Assembly: GCA_948146395.1 (NCBI GenBank)
Contig: OX411544.1
Location: 87,939,632-88,003,631, forward strand
Length of the DNA: 64,000 nucleotides
Source of the DNA: Fragum whitleyi
Lineage: Eukaryota; Mollusca; Bivalvia; Cardiida; Cardiidae
Reading direction: 5' to 3'
The notes under the pieces: generated by a model
What the model was told of the DNA's origin: nothing
Databases searched by the model: none
The model's input: the letters and a program-made list of their open reading frames with translations, nothing else
Made by a program: the position numbers and the translations under genes
Shown here: piece by piece, positions 1-10,699 of the stretch
Layout of the letters: every line of letters begins with the position of its first letter
Position numbering within the stretch: position 1 is the stretch's first letter

Positions 1-241
1 CTTGCGATATTGGTCAGCTTTTATAGGCCTTACATGCTTTGAATCAGTTTCTTTCTGCATATATTTGTATACCTAGAATCATTGAGGAGATCTAGGCGTC
101 TTTTCTTTTTTATGTCAATGTGAAAATGTGGAGTAAAGAAAGGCTTGGTTCGAGCAAACTCGCCCATGTCTTTCTTACTGCTGTATACCATGCAGATTAA
201 TATTTCATTTTCAGAATCATTGATTTATCAGCTAAATCTTC
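1..241. other. Non-coding stretch, nothing recognised
   Basis: AT-rich sequence without a credible reading frame, RNA gene or repeat that recurs elsewhere in the window. Confidence 0.5.
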
Positions 242-250
242 TCTTGATAA

Positions 251-518
251 TTGATTGAATGGAGTTTTACGCTGCTTTCAACATTATTTCAGTTATATCG
301 CGGCGGCTGGAGCACCTAACAATAGATTCCTGGTATTTCTATCACCAGTACAACCATCACATCCTTTCCTAGCCTCCAGCTACTATCTCACTTAGGTCTA
401 CGATTATCAACCCATTGGTGAGAGACAAATAGTCGGAAAGAATGAGTGCCGCCGTCGGGGATCGAACCCGCGAACTCTAGATTGACAGTCCGGCGCGCTA
501 CCAACTGCGGCTGCCTTT
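251..518 (-). mobile_element. tRNA-derived SINE (SINE-1), full length
   Basis: On the minus strand this begins with a tRNA-like head (A box around GCAGTTGGTAGCGCGC, B box GGTTCGATCCCC, head at about 450-518). The body follows (it contains CACCTAACAATAGATTCC as read on the plus strand) and ends in an ATTGATTG-type tail. It is flanked by a 9-bp direct repeat TCTTGATAA (242-250 and 519-527), the expected target duplication of LINE-mediated insertion. The same head and body recur at 20851, 48929 and 59807. SINEs are transcribed by RNA polymerase III from the internal A and B boxes and encode no protein. Head, body, tail and target duplication are all visible; the family name was not searched. Confidence 0.88.
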
Positions 519-527
519 TCTTGATAA

Positions 528-830
528 ACATACAGACATATTATTCAAGAATTTCTCCTCCTTTTAGAGAGTAATTTTGTGTAAGCATAATTTAAAAACA
601 TTCACAAAACTTTTTTTATAAATACTCGATTACGAGTTAAGGGTCTTTCGGGACATTTGATCAGACAAGTATATGACGTCACTGTCTGGTTTTGAATGTA
701 GTTCCCGCCCTTTATGATATAAAGTCCCGTAGCTCACTTATTCGAGCAGATCGTCAGGTTATGGGATATATTTTTTGAATTTCAAGCGGAATAGCGGCCT
801 TTCATTGGAGGAAAAAATAGGGCGATCGGT
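528..830. other. Non-coding stretch, nothing recognised
   Basis: Contains no credible gene. Its right edge is where similarity to the second duplication copy begins (831 aligns with 18332). Confidence 0.5.
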
Positions 831-1095
831 AATAAATGATGACGATTGAAAATAATTTAGAAATTCGGTCATGCATAGAGATAAACTGTGTATCAATTAA
901 AACACATGTTCTCAGTACATTTTTATCAATTTTGTAGACCAGTCAGACTGGTGTCAGATCGAGGTTGGGTGGGCATTAACTATCTTGTATTATGAAGATT
1001 AATGGATTAAACCCTATGAACTGTATATTTCATGATAATAAAACTCAACATAACTTAGCATCATGTCAAGTGATAAAACATCATTTTTTTTAAAA

Positions 1096-1367
1096 TTTGA
1101 TGTTGATACAGTTATGAGTAGCGATACACACTTGACCGGCAACATTCCAAATCACTCGCTCAGCACTAAAATCAGGACATTCTTTTCGATCACTCAAAAT
1201 TACCCTTAAATATTTTGAAAACTTTTTCATATTTGATGTTGATACAGTTATGAGTAGCGATAAACACTTGACCAGCACCATTCACAATCACTCGCTCAGC
1301 ACTAAAATCAGGACATTCTTTTCGATCACTCGAAAACACCATGAAATATTTTGAAAACGTTCCGATA
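1096..1367. repeat. 136-bp tandem duplication inside copy A
   Basis: The segment beginning TTTGATGTTGATACAG occurs twice in a row (1096 and 1232, offset 136 bp). The paralogous stretch in copy B (from 19042) has it once, so the doubling arose in copy A after the segmental duplication. The small reading frames across it are by-products of the repeat. Confidence 0.8.
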
Positions 1368-1507
1368 TCGTTCATTACGTTCAACCACTCAACTAAATCA
1401 ATCAAATCAGTGCAGGAAAAAATGGCTGATGTGGATGTTGAAGGGTCTATTTGGTCCACGAATACAAACAAATACAATGTATAACAGTACGAGGACTTCA
1501 TGTAGTA

Positions 1508-3325
1508 CAGTTACTAACATCGTGAGATTGACATTCACCTCAATCAAAAGCATTCTAAATCGCTCACTCAGCGCTCAATTGATTCATTGCAAACACTCAC
1601 TCAAACCATTCAAAAACGCTCAAACCAATTGAAAAATATAGAATCAACAACATCATTCAAAATAAATTATGATAGAGAAAAATCGTGATTTCTCTGACAT
1701 CATTCAAATTGCAAGCGTCTTGTATGCATTTTTAGCTCACCTGAGCACATCGTGCTCAAGGTGAGCTTTTGTGATCATTGAATGTCCGTCGTCTGTCGTG
1801 CGTCGTGCGTCGTCCGTCGTCCGGGCGTCAACAATTTAAGTGTTTACACTCTAGAGGACACAAATATGACCCAATCTTCATGAAACTTGGTCAGAATGTA
1901 GGCCAGGTCACAAGGATGAACCCTGTCAAATCGGATGAATCCATGCCATATCACGGGAAAAGGGGCCTTATTGACAAATTTCTTGTTTACGCTCTAGAGG
2001 CCACAAATATAGCCCAATCTTCATGAAACTTGGTCAGAATGTAGGCCAGGTCACAAGGATGAACCCTATTGAAAATGGGAAGGATCCATCCCATATCACG
2101 GGAAAAGGGGCCTTATTGACAAATTTCTTGTTTATGCTCTAGAGGCCACAAATATAGCCCAATCTTCATGAAACTTGGTTAGAATGTAGGCCAGGTCACA
2201 AGGATGAACCCTATTGAAAATCGGAGGGATCCATGCCATATCACGGGAAAAGGGGCCTTATTGACAAATTTCTTGTTTACGCTCTAGAGGCCACAAATAT
2301 AGCCCAATCTTCATGAAACTTGGTCAGAATGTAGGCCAGGTCACAAGGATGAACCCTATTGAAAATGGGAAGGATCCATGCCATATCACGGGAAAAGGGG
2401 CCTTATTGACAAATTTTTTGTTTATGCTCTAGAGGCCACAAATATAGCCCAATCTTCATGAAACTTGGTCAGAATGTAGGCCAGGTCACAAGGATGAACC
2501 CTATTGAAAATCGGAGGGATCCATACCATTTCACAGGAAAAGGGGCCTTATTGACAAATTTCTTGTTTATGCTCTAGAGGCCACAAATATAGCCCAATCT
2601 TCATGAAACTTGGTCAGAATGTCGGCCAGGTCACAAGGATAAACCCTATTGCAAATGGGAAGGATCCAAGTCATATCACAGGAAAAGGGGCCTTATGACA
2701 ATTTTCTTGTAAACACTCTAGAGGCCACAAATATAGCCCAATCTTCATGAAACTTATTCAGAATGTAGGCCAGGTCACAAGGATGAATGTATTGAAAATG
2801 GGGAGGATCCATGCAAAATCAAGGGAAAAGGGGCCTTATTGACAAATTTCTTGTTTATGCTCAAGAGGCCACAAATATTATCCAATCTTCATGAAACTTG
2901 GTCAGAATGTTTATTATGTCACAAGGATGAACCCTATTTAAAATTGGATGGATCCATGCCATATTACAGGAAAAGGGGTCTTAATGATTGTTCTCATGTT
3001 ACACTCTAGAGGCCAGCCATTTTTTGGTCCAAACTTCATGAAAATTGGTTTTTTATTATCTTCTTTATGATATCTGCCTATTTAATTGCTGTGACATCCC
3101 AGTGGTCAAAAAGAATCAGTTGAGCGATCTAGGACCATCATGGTACTCTTGTTTATTAAAGGAAGGTAATCAATATCGCAAATTTTGTTCACCCTGAACA
3201 AAGTTTGCGATATCTGATAACCTTCCATTAATTTCACCCAAAACTCGCTCTACACACTCATTCAATTTCATTCCTAAATCATTCCAAAATCATTCACCTT
3301 GTCAATTTAACGATGTGATTTACTG
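1508..3325 (+). mobile_element. MITE-1 copy, interrupted by a Helentron-like element
   Basis: The left terminal repeat (CAGTTACTAACATCG..) starts after a TA at 1506-1507. The right repeat (..AACGATGTGATTTACTG) ends before a TA at 3326-3327. The interior has the family's CATTC/CACTC-rich arms and the hairpin core GGTAATCAATATCGC..GCGATATCTGATAACC (about 3164-3230). The element is split by the insertion at 1734-3151; its paralogue at 19319-19758 is unsplit. No coding capacity, so it is non-autonomous. TA duplication and CAGT-type ends point to the IS630/Tc1/mariner superfamily, by inference. Confidence 0.85.
1734..3151 (+). mobile_element. Helentron-like non-autonomous element (HINE-1)
   Basis: The 5' end is a palindrome (AGCTCACCTGAGCAC, ATC, GTGCTCAAGGTGAGCT; 1734-1767). 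The middle is eight to nine tandem units of about 143-145 bp (about 1845-3060), each containing GGCCACAAATATAGCCC. The 3' end has GAGCGA followed by a short hairpin (ACCAT-C-ATGGT, about 3133-3143) and ACTCTTG. It sits inside a T run: five T before, three T after, where the paralogue at about 19580 has an uninterrupted T run. Insertion between T residues without target duplication, a 5' palindrome, a 3' hairpin and tandem repeats are the known hallmarks of Helentron-associated elements. Bivalve 'pearl' elements have a similar build. It encodes no Rep/helicase. Confidence 0.78.
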
Positions 3326-3476
3326 TATGGTCGGTTTTCATATGGGTCGTGACCAATGACATCCTTTTATAAGATGCACCTAATTAATATCGAATCAACG
3401 AAAGTAGTAAAAGTAAATGGAAATATAAATGGGCTACATGTAACAACAAGCACGAATTGACCCTCTCCAGGTTGTA

Positions 3477-3555
3477 CAGTAAGTAACAAGAAATTGACAT
3501 TCATCTCAATCAAATAAAAACTAAATCGCTCACTCAGCATTACCATTTCAGTCCA
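3477..3555 (+). mobile_element. MITE-1 left-end fragment
   Basis: The terminal repeat CAGTAAGTAACAAGAAATTGACA and the first arm bases (CTAAATCGCTCACTCAGC) are present, then similarity stops. The same truncated piece occurs at 19911-19985, so truncation predates the segmental duplication. Confidence 0.65.
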
Positions 3556-3569
3556 TTTATTTATCTTAA

Positions 3570-3730
3570 CAATTAATAGCATCGTGAAATTGACAAGGTG
3601 AATGATTTAAGAATGATTTAGGAATGAAATTGTATGGGCGGAAGGAACGAGCTCCGAATGAAAAGATTTCGCAATGTTTGGCGAACTTTGTGATTTTTTT
3701 TACCTTCCTTTAACAAAATCTACGTAGATC
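3570..3730 (-). mobile_element. MITE-1 fragment, reverse
   Basis: Starts CAATTAATAGCATCGTGAAATTGACAAGG and carries the GAATGATTT..GGAATGAAATTG arm, a decayed hairpin core and CCTTCCTTTAACAAAATC, then loses similarity. The paralogue is at about 20004-20170. Confidence 0.65.
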
Positions 3731-3775
3731 TACTGTCCTGTTCTTGTGTCTTCAAGGAAGAATCTGGCGTTTTTA

Positions 3776-4208
3776 CAGTTAGTTACATCGTGAAATTGAC
3801 ATTCACCACAATCAAAACCTTTTTTATTCGCTTATTCAGCACTCCATTCATTCAATTCAAACACTCACTCGATCCATTCAAAAATGATCAAACCCAATGA
3901 AAAATATAGAACCAACAACGTCCTTCAAAATACAGATGGATACAGAAAAATCGCGATTTCACTGACATCATTCAAATTGCAAGCGTCTTATAGGTTCTTT
4001 AAGAAATAGAAAGTTATCTTTAGAATATGTATGCATGTTTTATTAAAGGGGGGTGATCAATATCGCTAATTTTGTTCATCCTGAACAAAATTTGCGATAT
4101 TGGATAACCTCCCACTAAATTCAAAATTTGGTCCACACACTCCTTCAATTTCATTCTTAAATCATTCCAAAATCACTCACCTTGTCAATTTCACGATGTT
4201 GTTTAATG
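3776..4208 (+). mobile_element. MITE-1 copy, complete
   Basis: Bounded by TA at 3774-3775 and 4209-4210. The left repeat is CAGTTAGTTACATCGTG and the right repeat CACGATGTTGTTTAATG. The internal hairpin (ATCGCTAATTTTGTTC..GAACAAAATTTGCGAT) lies at about 4060-4100. Length 433 bp; no coding capacity. Confidence 0.88.
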
Positions 4209-4299
4209 TAAATCAACACGAGCCATTAAAATCTTGTAATGATTCTATCGACTTGAAAGACATGACGATAGTTTTGGAAGATTTCAAAGCGTGAATTTA

Positions 4300-4422
4300 C
4301 TATTTCGAATTGTTTTTGAGTTATTTGAGTGAGTGTTGTGGATGCGTTGAATGTAGCACTGAGCGAGTCGTTTTGAATATTTCTGATCGAGCTGAATGTC
4401 AGTTTCACGATGTTGTTAATTG
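4300..4422 (-). mobile_element. MITE-1 right-half fragment, reverse
   Basis: Contains GAGTGAGTGTTGTGGATGCG and ends TTTCACGATGTTGTTAATTG, the terminal repeat of the family. The hairpin-bearing half is missing. It directly follows the complete copy ending at 4208. Confidence 0.6.
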
Positions 4423-4741
4423 TTACAAGCACGAAGTGACCCTCTACAGGTTATAAGAACTAGGCTAGCATGGCCCCCAGGTAAATTAGTTTGTGGGGAT
4501 ATTGGATTTATAAAGGTTAATCCTTCAAGACCATCTTAGTCCGTTTGTTAATCTGTATAATCTGGCAATAAGAGAAAGAAATGTTCATCAAATCATTCTT
4601 TATCGCTTGCTCAGAAATACATTCATCTATCAGAACACCCACTTTAATCACTCAAAAACACTAAGGAATCGTTCAAAAACGTTTCAAAATCGTTAGAAAA
4701 ATAGTAATTATGACCAAATCGATCAAATACTTGCATGGTTA

Positions 4742-5029
4742 CAGTTGACAACATCGTGAAATTGACAAGGTGAATGATTATGGAATGATTTAGGAATGAA
4801 ATTGAATGAATGTGTGGAGCGACTTTTGAGTGAATTTAACGGGAGGTAATCCGGTATTGCAAATTTTGTTCAGGATTAACAAAATTAGCAATATTGATTA
4901 CCTCTCTTTAATAAAATATGCATACACGTTCGATAGATAGCTCCATATTTCTTCAAGAACCTATTATACGCTAACAATTTCAATTGAATAAGTGAAATCC
5001 AGATTTTTTTTCAAGCTATTTTTATTTTT
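4742..5029 (-). mobile_element. MITE-1 copy, truncated at the right
   Basis: The left repeat CAGTTGACAACATCG follows a TA at 4740-4741. The hairpin core lies at about 4850-4910, and similarity runs to the ATTTTTATTTTT at 5029 and then ends. The paralogue in copy B (21504-21941) is complete, so copy A has lost the right half or had it replaced by the 2.8 kb that follows. Confidence 0.8.
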
Positions 5030-5396
5030 ATGGAGTTTAAGGTAAAGCAACCTAATCGTAGATTACATTGACAGAACTTGATAATCGTGAGAAACCGTGA
5101 ATTGAACGTAACCAAGTGATAGGTCCCATCAGGACGAAAAAGAACGGGATAAAACGTACAAAGGTTCGTAACAGACAGTCGGCTAAAGCTTAGTGGGCCT
5201 CAGGTCGCCGGGGTTCAGCAGCTCGCTTCTTCCCACGGTTTGTTTCCATTCGGAACATCACTCGGTCATTTCCGTAAACTGCAACAGACTTCGGATGTAT
5301 GTAAAGCGGATGGGTATGTAACAAAATCGTGCATTTTGTGAGGCGGAAACAGTGTAAGAAAAACTAGCTCTGTAGATTTATATCTTTTACAGTAAA

Positions 5397-5470
5397 TAAC
5401 GGCTGAAAAATCTTAATTTTTGAGAATGACAAATCATTCTCAAAAATTACGATTTTTCAGCCTTTATTTA
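5397..5470. repeat. Short foldback (inverted repeat)
   Basis: TAAATAACGGCTGAAAAATC and its complement GATTTTTCAGCCTTTATTTA face each other around a TGAGAATGACAAATCATTCTCA centre, giving arms of about 36 bp with very few mismatches. The near-perfect pairing suggests a young palindrome, possibly a MITE core; terminal repeats were not located. Confidence 0.75.
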
Positions 5471-6622
5471 AGAATCTAAAGATATTTGTTATAGTATTCG
5501 TTGGGTTCACGTCAGTGACTTAAACAAGTAGCGTTGGCGACGTCGAATGTTTTCACTCACAGTTTCGAGGGCTAACGCCATTTTAACTGACGTCATCGAG
5601 TTTTTCCAAGGTTTTCCCGTATTTTTTTTATAAATAGTCCGCCTATGTACATCCGAGATTGATCGTGAGATTGGCCGAGTGGTGTTCCGAATGGGTTTGT
5701 TACAGGTATCCTGATGGATCGCGCGAAAACGTAACGCAACCTATCTGAACTTCAATTCAAAGTCACAAGTTGCAAAATACGGCGTGTTGCGTTTTGGACT
5801 ACCGTGGGTGCCTTTGACACTGGGAACATTTTTTCCTACCTATATCTGTTTTTGGTGGGCGTTTACGTTCACCAGTGTTATATACCGTGTAAGAACAATC
5901 CAGTCAGATGTTAATTGGTTTTCAAAAAGGGGGTGCTCACTTAGATTCAATTAACAATTTAAGAATTGTATCCGTCTGACAACTATGCATTTTGACAATG
6001 GCATGAAACAAGAATTCTACATAACTTGTTGATACCGCAAAGACAACCTTTAAATGCGAAATCATATGCAATTCTGAGATCGGGCGAACGTTTTGCTTGT
6101 GTAGATCTACTTTTCAGACCGAGTGAGTAATTTGCCCTTTGTTCCCAATGGTCTATGGGAGGTCACTGAAAACTTGGTAAATTGAATTACCGAAATGGTA
6201 ACCTACCCTGACAATACCCCTGTATATAAAACAATCCATGAAAATACCTGAATACACATGGATATTGATACAAAGCGAGTAGGTAAAGAAAAGTAGTAAG
6301 GTTGTGCGATTAGCGTTTATGCAGTGGGATTTACATTACTTTTCAACTATCGACAGTCAATCCCGAGACGAGTGTCTGCAACTTTTGTACCTGTTTATAT
6401 AAACACTTACCTTTTCTTTTTTCTTTATTTGAGAATAGAAATCTCAGAACAATTAATTAATATCCTTTAATAGAATTTTTCCACCAGCTAACAACAGAAT
6501 GTTAATCGAGACATCGAAGAATCGATAAGTGTTGCAAAAAATGAATAATATTTAGATAATGTAATTTTCTATTCTTTCATTTAATGCACAATGCAATCAG
6601 AAAGCTTTGGTGGACGATCACT

Positions 6623-6641
6623 GTCTCTCTTCTCTCTCTCT

Positions 6642-6686
<45 letters not shown>

Positions 6687-6840
6687 ATCTCTCTCTCTTT
6701 CTCTCTATCTCTCTCTCTCTTTCCCCCCTCTCTCTCTCTTGCTCTCTCTCTTTCCCTCTCTATTTCTTTCTCTCTCTCTCACCTCTTTTCTCCTGCCTGT
6801 TTGTCTGTCTGTCTGTCTCTCTTTCTCTCTCTTTCTTTAA
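6623..6840. repeat. CT-rich microsatellite
   Basis: About 215 bp of (CT)n with interspersed C and T runs and a short TCTG repeat near 6800. The overlapping Ser/Leu frames on the plus strand are artefacts of the repeat. Confidence 0.95.
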
Positions 6841-7844
6841 TAGGTTAAAACCAGACAACGTCTCACTGGTAATCTGTATTGACAAATAACTTCATTAGAT
6901 TCGAGGTACCATCAAAAGCTGTTTTCACAAATTCACAAAAGGATGCACTTTATGTTACTCAGTTGTGAAATTGCGGCCTGGATATGCGATTTTTATAATT
7001 GAATCGGTCTCACTCGAACATGACATCTCTCTTCTTATAAATGTTTATGTAAAAAATCTTTCTCAAAAGTTGCCGTAAATTTATTAAGGACCGTTTCCAC
7101 TTGAGGTAACTGGCATCGCGCCAAATTTCGTTTTGCAAAAAAACTCTACTTATTGCAATGAATCGCTACATCATCTACAATTGAACTTATTTCAAAACTT
7201 TGTCATCGAAAAACTCGTTCATAGACCAAACAACTAAAAAAATTCTGAAAACTGTTCTCATTTTCATTTGAAAGTGAAATCAAGTACACATTGACGTCTA
7301 GTTTAAATTTCAAAGTTGTTTTTCCTGTTTTTCCAACTTTATTCGGGTAAACCTATGCTTAACGCTTGTGAGATAAAGACACCGTTTATGGTGAAAATGG
7401 GCGTCAATGTTTTCCGTTTTCGGGACCTACAGGTTGACGTAAAGCACTTAACTTTAAAATGTAACACAATGCATAAAATTACATCGATTCTACTTAAAAA
7501 ATTACATGTTTTGAATTACATATTTATTTGACGAAAGGGAAAAATAAGAAAATCAAAAGTTTATGTTTTAATTTTTGCTAAGTATATGAACAGCAAACAT
7601 AAAACTAGGAAACAATATAATGTATAATAGGAGCGTATCTACTTTTTTTTTGTAATGTAATATTTAAGAACTATTTTGATAGGTAAAAAGTAAAAAGCTT
7701 TAGGAATTCACAAAATTGGGTCGGGTTTGATTCCTTTTATCTAAATTTTACATGTACAAATTCTCTTTTCGTAACGAATGGAAGAATCACTCTTGTATGC
7801 CAACAGAAACGTCCACCATCAGTACTTTCAGTTTTTTGATTTAA

Positions 7845-7992
7845 TAAAGTTGCTGTTCTTATCTTAACAGTGACTTGTTAGCGTTTTTGACTAGTTTGAG
7901 TGAGTGTTTTAAATGAAGGTATGGAGCGCTGAGTGACCGAGTTAGAATGGTTTTGATTGAGATGAATGTCAAGTTCACGATGTAACTAACTG
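7845..7992 (-). mobile_element. MITE-1 right half, reverse
   Basis: Carries GAGTGAGTGTTTTAAATG.. and ends CACGATGTAACTAACTG before a TA at 7993-7994. The paralogue is 21955-22109. The left half is missing in both, so truncation predates the duplication. Confidence 0.7.
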
Positions 7993-8498
7993 TACGACAA
8001 GACCGCGAAGCAAATCGACAGCTGTTTCAAATAACGATTGTTTTGTGATATGGATCCGATATATGTGATTTAAGGAAGTGATGAGATTAAGAAAAGTTCG
8101 AAAAATCTTTTTCACTTCAGTTCTGAACGTATTCAGAACGTATCTAGAAAAAAGACCCAACCTCAGAATACAATCTAACTTGGTCGCTTTATTGAAATAG
8201 TCACTCGGTAGGGTGGTCTCTCATACAAGATTGACTGTAATTATCAATAGGTCACGAATTGAGGGTTAATAGTCATTAAATCCCACATAAATGAGTAAGT
8301 GCCCGTCGCGTTGTCAGACACCTTATAGACTATAAACCATAATGACTTCATTAACTTTATTACTGACTCCCTTCACATGTTAAACAGGGAATAATTGGGA
8401 GAAAATTATTGGATTAGAACCTGGTGTTTTAGATGTAGGAAAATAACTTAGAGAAATAGCAAATAATTCTGGAAACAAATCATTTTTGAATGAAAATA

Positions 8499-8518
8499 TA
8501 TATATATATATATATATT
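8499..8518. repeat. TA microsatellite
   Basis: A run of TA dinucleotides immediately upstream of the MITE at 8546; absent from the paralogous stretch near 22640. Confidence 0.9.
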
Positions 8519-8545
8519 GAATTCGTTGTTTCCATGTTTCACTTA

Positions 8546-8968
8546 CAGTTAGTTACATCGTGAAATTGACATTCGCCTTAATCAAAACCATTCAAAATCG
8601 TTCACTCAGCTCTCCATTCATTCATTCCAAACACTCATCCAAACCATTCAAAAACGCTCAAACCCATTGAAAAGTATTGAATAAAAACGTCATTCAAATA
8701 CATTTGGATAAAAAAAAATCGCGATATCACAGTCATTATATAAATTGTAAGCGTCTAATAGGTTCTTTAAGAAATAGGAAGCTATCAATAGAACTTGTAT
8801 GCAAATTTTATTAAAGGGAGGTAATCAATATCGCTTATTTTGTTCATTCTGAACAAAAATTGCGATATTGGATTACCCCCATTTAATTCACTCAAAACTC
8901 GGTCCACACACTCATTCTATTTCACTCTAAAATCATTCATCTTGTCAATTTCACGATGTTGTTAACTA
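8546..8968 (+). mobile_element. MITE-1 copy, complete, with paralogous empty site
   Basis: TA at 8544-8545 and 8969-8970 flank CAGTTAGTTACATCG.. and ..CGATGTTGTTAACTA. The hairpin core is at about 8822-8877. Copy B near 22692 reads through this position without a MITE, so the insertion is younger than the duplication. Confidence 0.87.
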
Positions 8969-9003
8969 TAAGCCTTTGTGAAACAATTCCAGCAATAGGT
9001 GTG

Positions 9004-9430
9004 CATTTAACACAATCGTGTGATTGACAAGATGAATGATTTTGAAATGATATTAAATGAGCGTGTAGAGTGAGGTTTTGAATGAAATTTAAGGGAGGTA
9101 ATACACTATCGCTAATTTAGTCTAAATTTGACGAACTACGCGATATGTATTACTTTCCTTTAAACATTTCAACGTTTTTTTTCTATTTTTGTGTCTTCAC
9201 AGATCAATCAGACATTTTAAAATCCAAACTTGGCAATAAAATCATGGAAAAATTTGCTGAATTTTAAGGAAATGTCGATCGTTGTGAACGAGTTCAAATT
9301 TTAGTCAATGATTTTGGAGCATTTTTTAGTGATTGGAGTGAGTGTTTAGAATGTATTAATGTAGCAATTAGTGGGGTTTTTAGAATGGTTCTGATAGAAA
9401 TAAGTGTCAATTTAACGATGTTAATAACTG
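9004..9430 (-). mobile_element. MITE-1 copy, old
   Basis: Degraded terminal repeats (CATTTAACACAATCGTGTGA and CAATTTAACGATGTTAATAACTG) before TA at 9431-9432, with an eroded hairpin core near 9095-9155. Its paralogue in copy B is the copy split by the second Helentron-like element (22736-31245), so the two loci share this insertion. Confidence 0.75.
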
Positions 9431-9450
9431 TATGAATGTTGACACAAAGA

Positions 9451-9849
9451 GGATAATCGTTTGTTTCAGTGTAAGATCGATTAACATGTCATTGAGTGAA
9501 CAACAAAAGCTATTTTTTACGAGAACATAGCTTTTGTTGTTCACTCAATGGTATATTAATCGATCCTACTCGAAAAACAAACGATTATTCTATTTCTTTA
9601 TTGCAGAAATGAGACAAAATATGAAATTTCTAGGACACATTTTCGTAAAGCGCGTCATTTTGAACGTGATTGCTATGCAACGTTCAATGTGACGTCACTT
9701 ATTTCGCCCCGCATAGATGACGTCAGATAGGATAAATGCACAAAAGCAGGGTATAAGCTTTTGATAATTTTACTGTTTTTGTGGTGAGATCATCAAGTGA
9801 TAATCTACCTTTAAGTCTCGATAAACCACCAAAAAGCATTCAAGAAAGA
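9451..9849. mobile_element. Insertion with long terminal-side foldback (about 400 bp)
   Basis: Present in copy A but absent in copy B (compare the junction near 31260). It starts with two arms of about 60 bp (9455-9515 and 9530-9595) that pair around TTTTTTACGAGAA; core CATTGAGTGAACAACAAAAG and its complement. Further right it contains two GACGTCA motifs. AAAGA on both sides (9446-9450, 9845-9849) may be the target duplication. Non-coding; superfamily not assigned. Confidence 0.6.
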
Positions 9850-10342
9850 CCGGTCTGTGAAGACGCACATCCTGATGAGAGTCATTACTTTCCAATGCGA
9901 AGACTGTTTTCTGAGGAGCCGAAGTGTTTCTTGTTGTTTATCGAGCATTAACAAGTTCATTGTATGACTTTCCAGGCTGCTTAATGTCTGCATATCACGT
10001 GCTATTCAAATATGTTGAATATGTTGTAAAACTATTTAATGCCAAATAAAGAATATGTATGTTTGTATGCAAAGTATTGGGAATATCATAAAAATTGTTC
10101 ATATGAAATTAACAGAATTTTTGACTGTTTATTTACCATAGGATATAGCCGAATCAAAGCATCCGATGAGGCTGGCAATGTCTAACCCATTGTACAAGAG
10201 GTAACCATTGGTTGAATTTTAACCAGAATTTATTTTCAGCGAATCAGATATGTTGTTTCAATTTGCACAATTGAAATAACGAACCCGATTGGTTATAATA
10301 CGCTTCGGTTTAAAATTAGCATGGGAGCTATTAGTTTGAAAT

Positions 10343-10380
10343 AATCATTCACCTTGTCAATTTCACAATGTTGTTAACTG
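10343..10380 (+). mobile_element. MITE-1 right-end fragment
   Basis: Only the last 38 bp of the family (ATTCACCTTGTCAATTTCACAATG..AACTG) remain, followed by TA. It lies at the right edge of copy A. Confidence 0.6.
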
Positions 10381-10381
10381 T

Positions 10382-10699
10382 AGGATACACATGAGTCTCC
10401 ACTCTTCTCTACTTGGCTTTAAGACCATCTGCAACATTCAGGCCTGTTGTCTGTTTAAGACTTAGGTAGAATGAGCTACGTTCAGGATTTCAGAAAGACA
10501 TGCGACGCCACAAAAATGTTGTCCGTGCATATCGTTTGCATATTTTAAACTTCGGGCGTTCGAATATGCTATCTAATGCTGACCGTAGGACGGCCCTGCG
10601 TTAAGGGTGACTAAACGGCGCATTCTTTTTGTCAATTATATCCGCCTTTGCACTGTTCATTTCATGTAACGAACTTTACCTACCTACCTACCTACCTAT
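10382..10699. other. Spacer ending in a CTAC repeat
   Basis: No gene seen. 10676-10698 is a short (CTAC)n run that abuts the truncated LINE at 10700, possibly the tail of an earlier retroelement. Confidence 0.45.

Larger units (their letters stand above)
5030..7844. other. 2.8-kb non-coding segment specific to copy A
   Basis: Absent from the paralogous position in copy B. Contains a foldback at 5397-5470 and a CT-rich microsatellite at 6623-6840. Otherwise no domain, RNA gene or repeat shared with the rest of the window was seen. The short frames here are Ser/Leu low-complexity translations of the CT repeat or lack any domain signal. Confidence 0.5.
831..10381 (+). repeat. Segmental duplication, copy A
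   Basis: Unique-looking spacers between the MITEs here reappear in the same order and orientation in 18332-32305: 831-1090 matches 18332-19040, 3327-3476 matches 19760-19910, 4423-4741 matches 21180-21503, 7993-8540 matches 22110-22690, and 9850-10330 matches 31255-32300 with gaps. By eye the copies are well diverged, so the event is old. Copy A has an extra 2.8 kb (5030 to about 7840) where copy B has the right half of a MITE, and an extra insert at 9451-9849. Copy B has its own later insertions. Confidence 0.85.

Noticed and set aside
1845..3060. Tandem units as a CRISPR-like array or satellite
   Set aside because: Units are contiguous without variable spacers, and they lie between a 5' palindrome and a 3' hairpin of a Helentron-like element.
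5653..5700. GAGATTGGCCGAGTGGTG resembles the A box of a Leu/Ser tRNA
   Set aside because: No B box (GGTTCRANNCC) follows at a suitable distance and no acceptor stem pairs.
6584..6889. Overlapping 77-101-codon frames rich in Ser and Leu
   Set aside because: Translations of the CT microsatellite; no domain and all three frames are open for the same reason.
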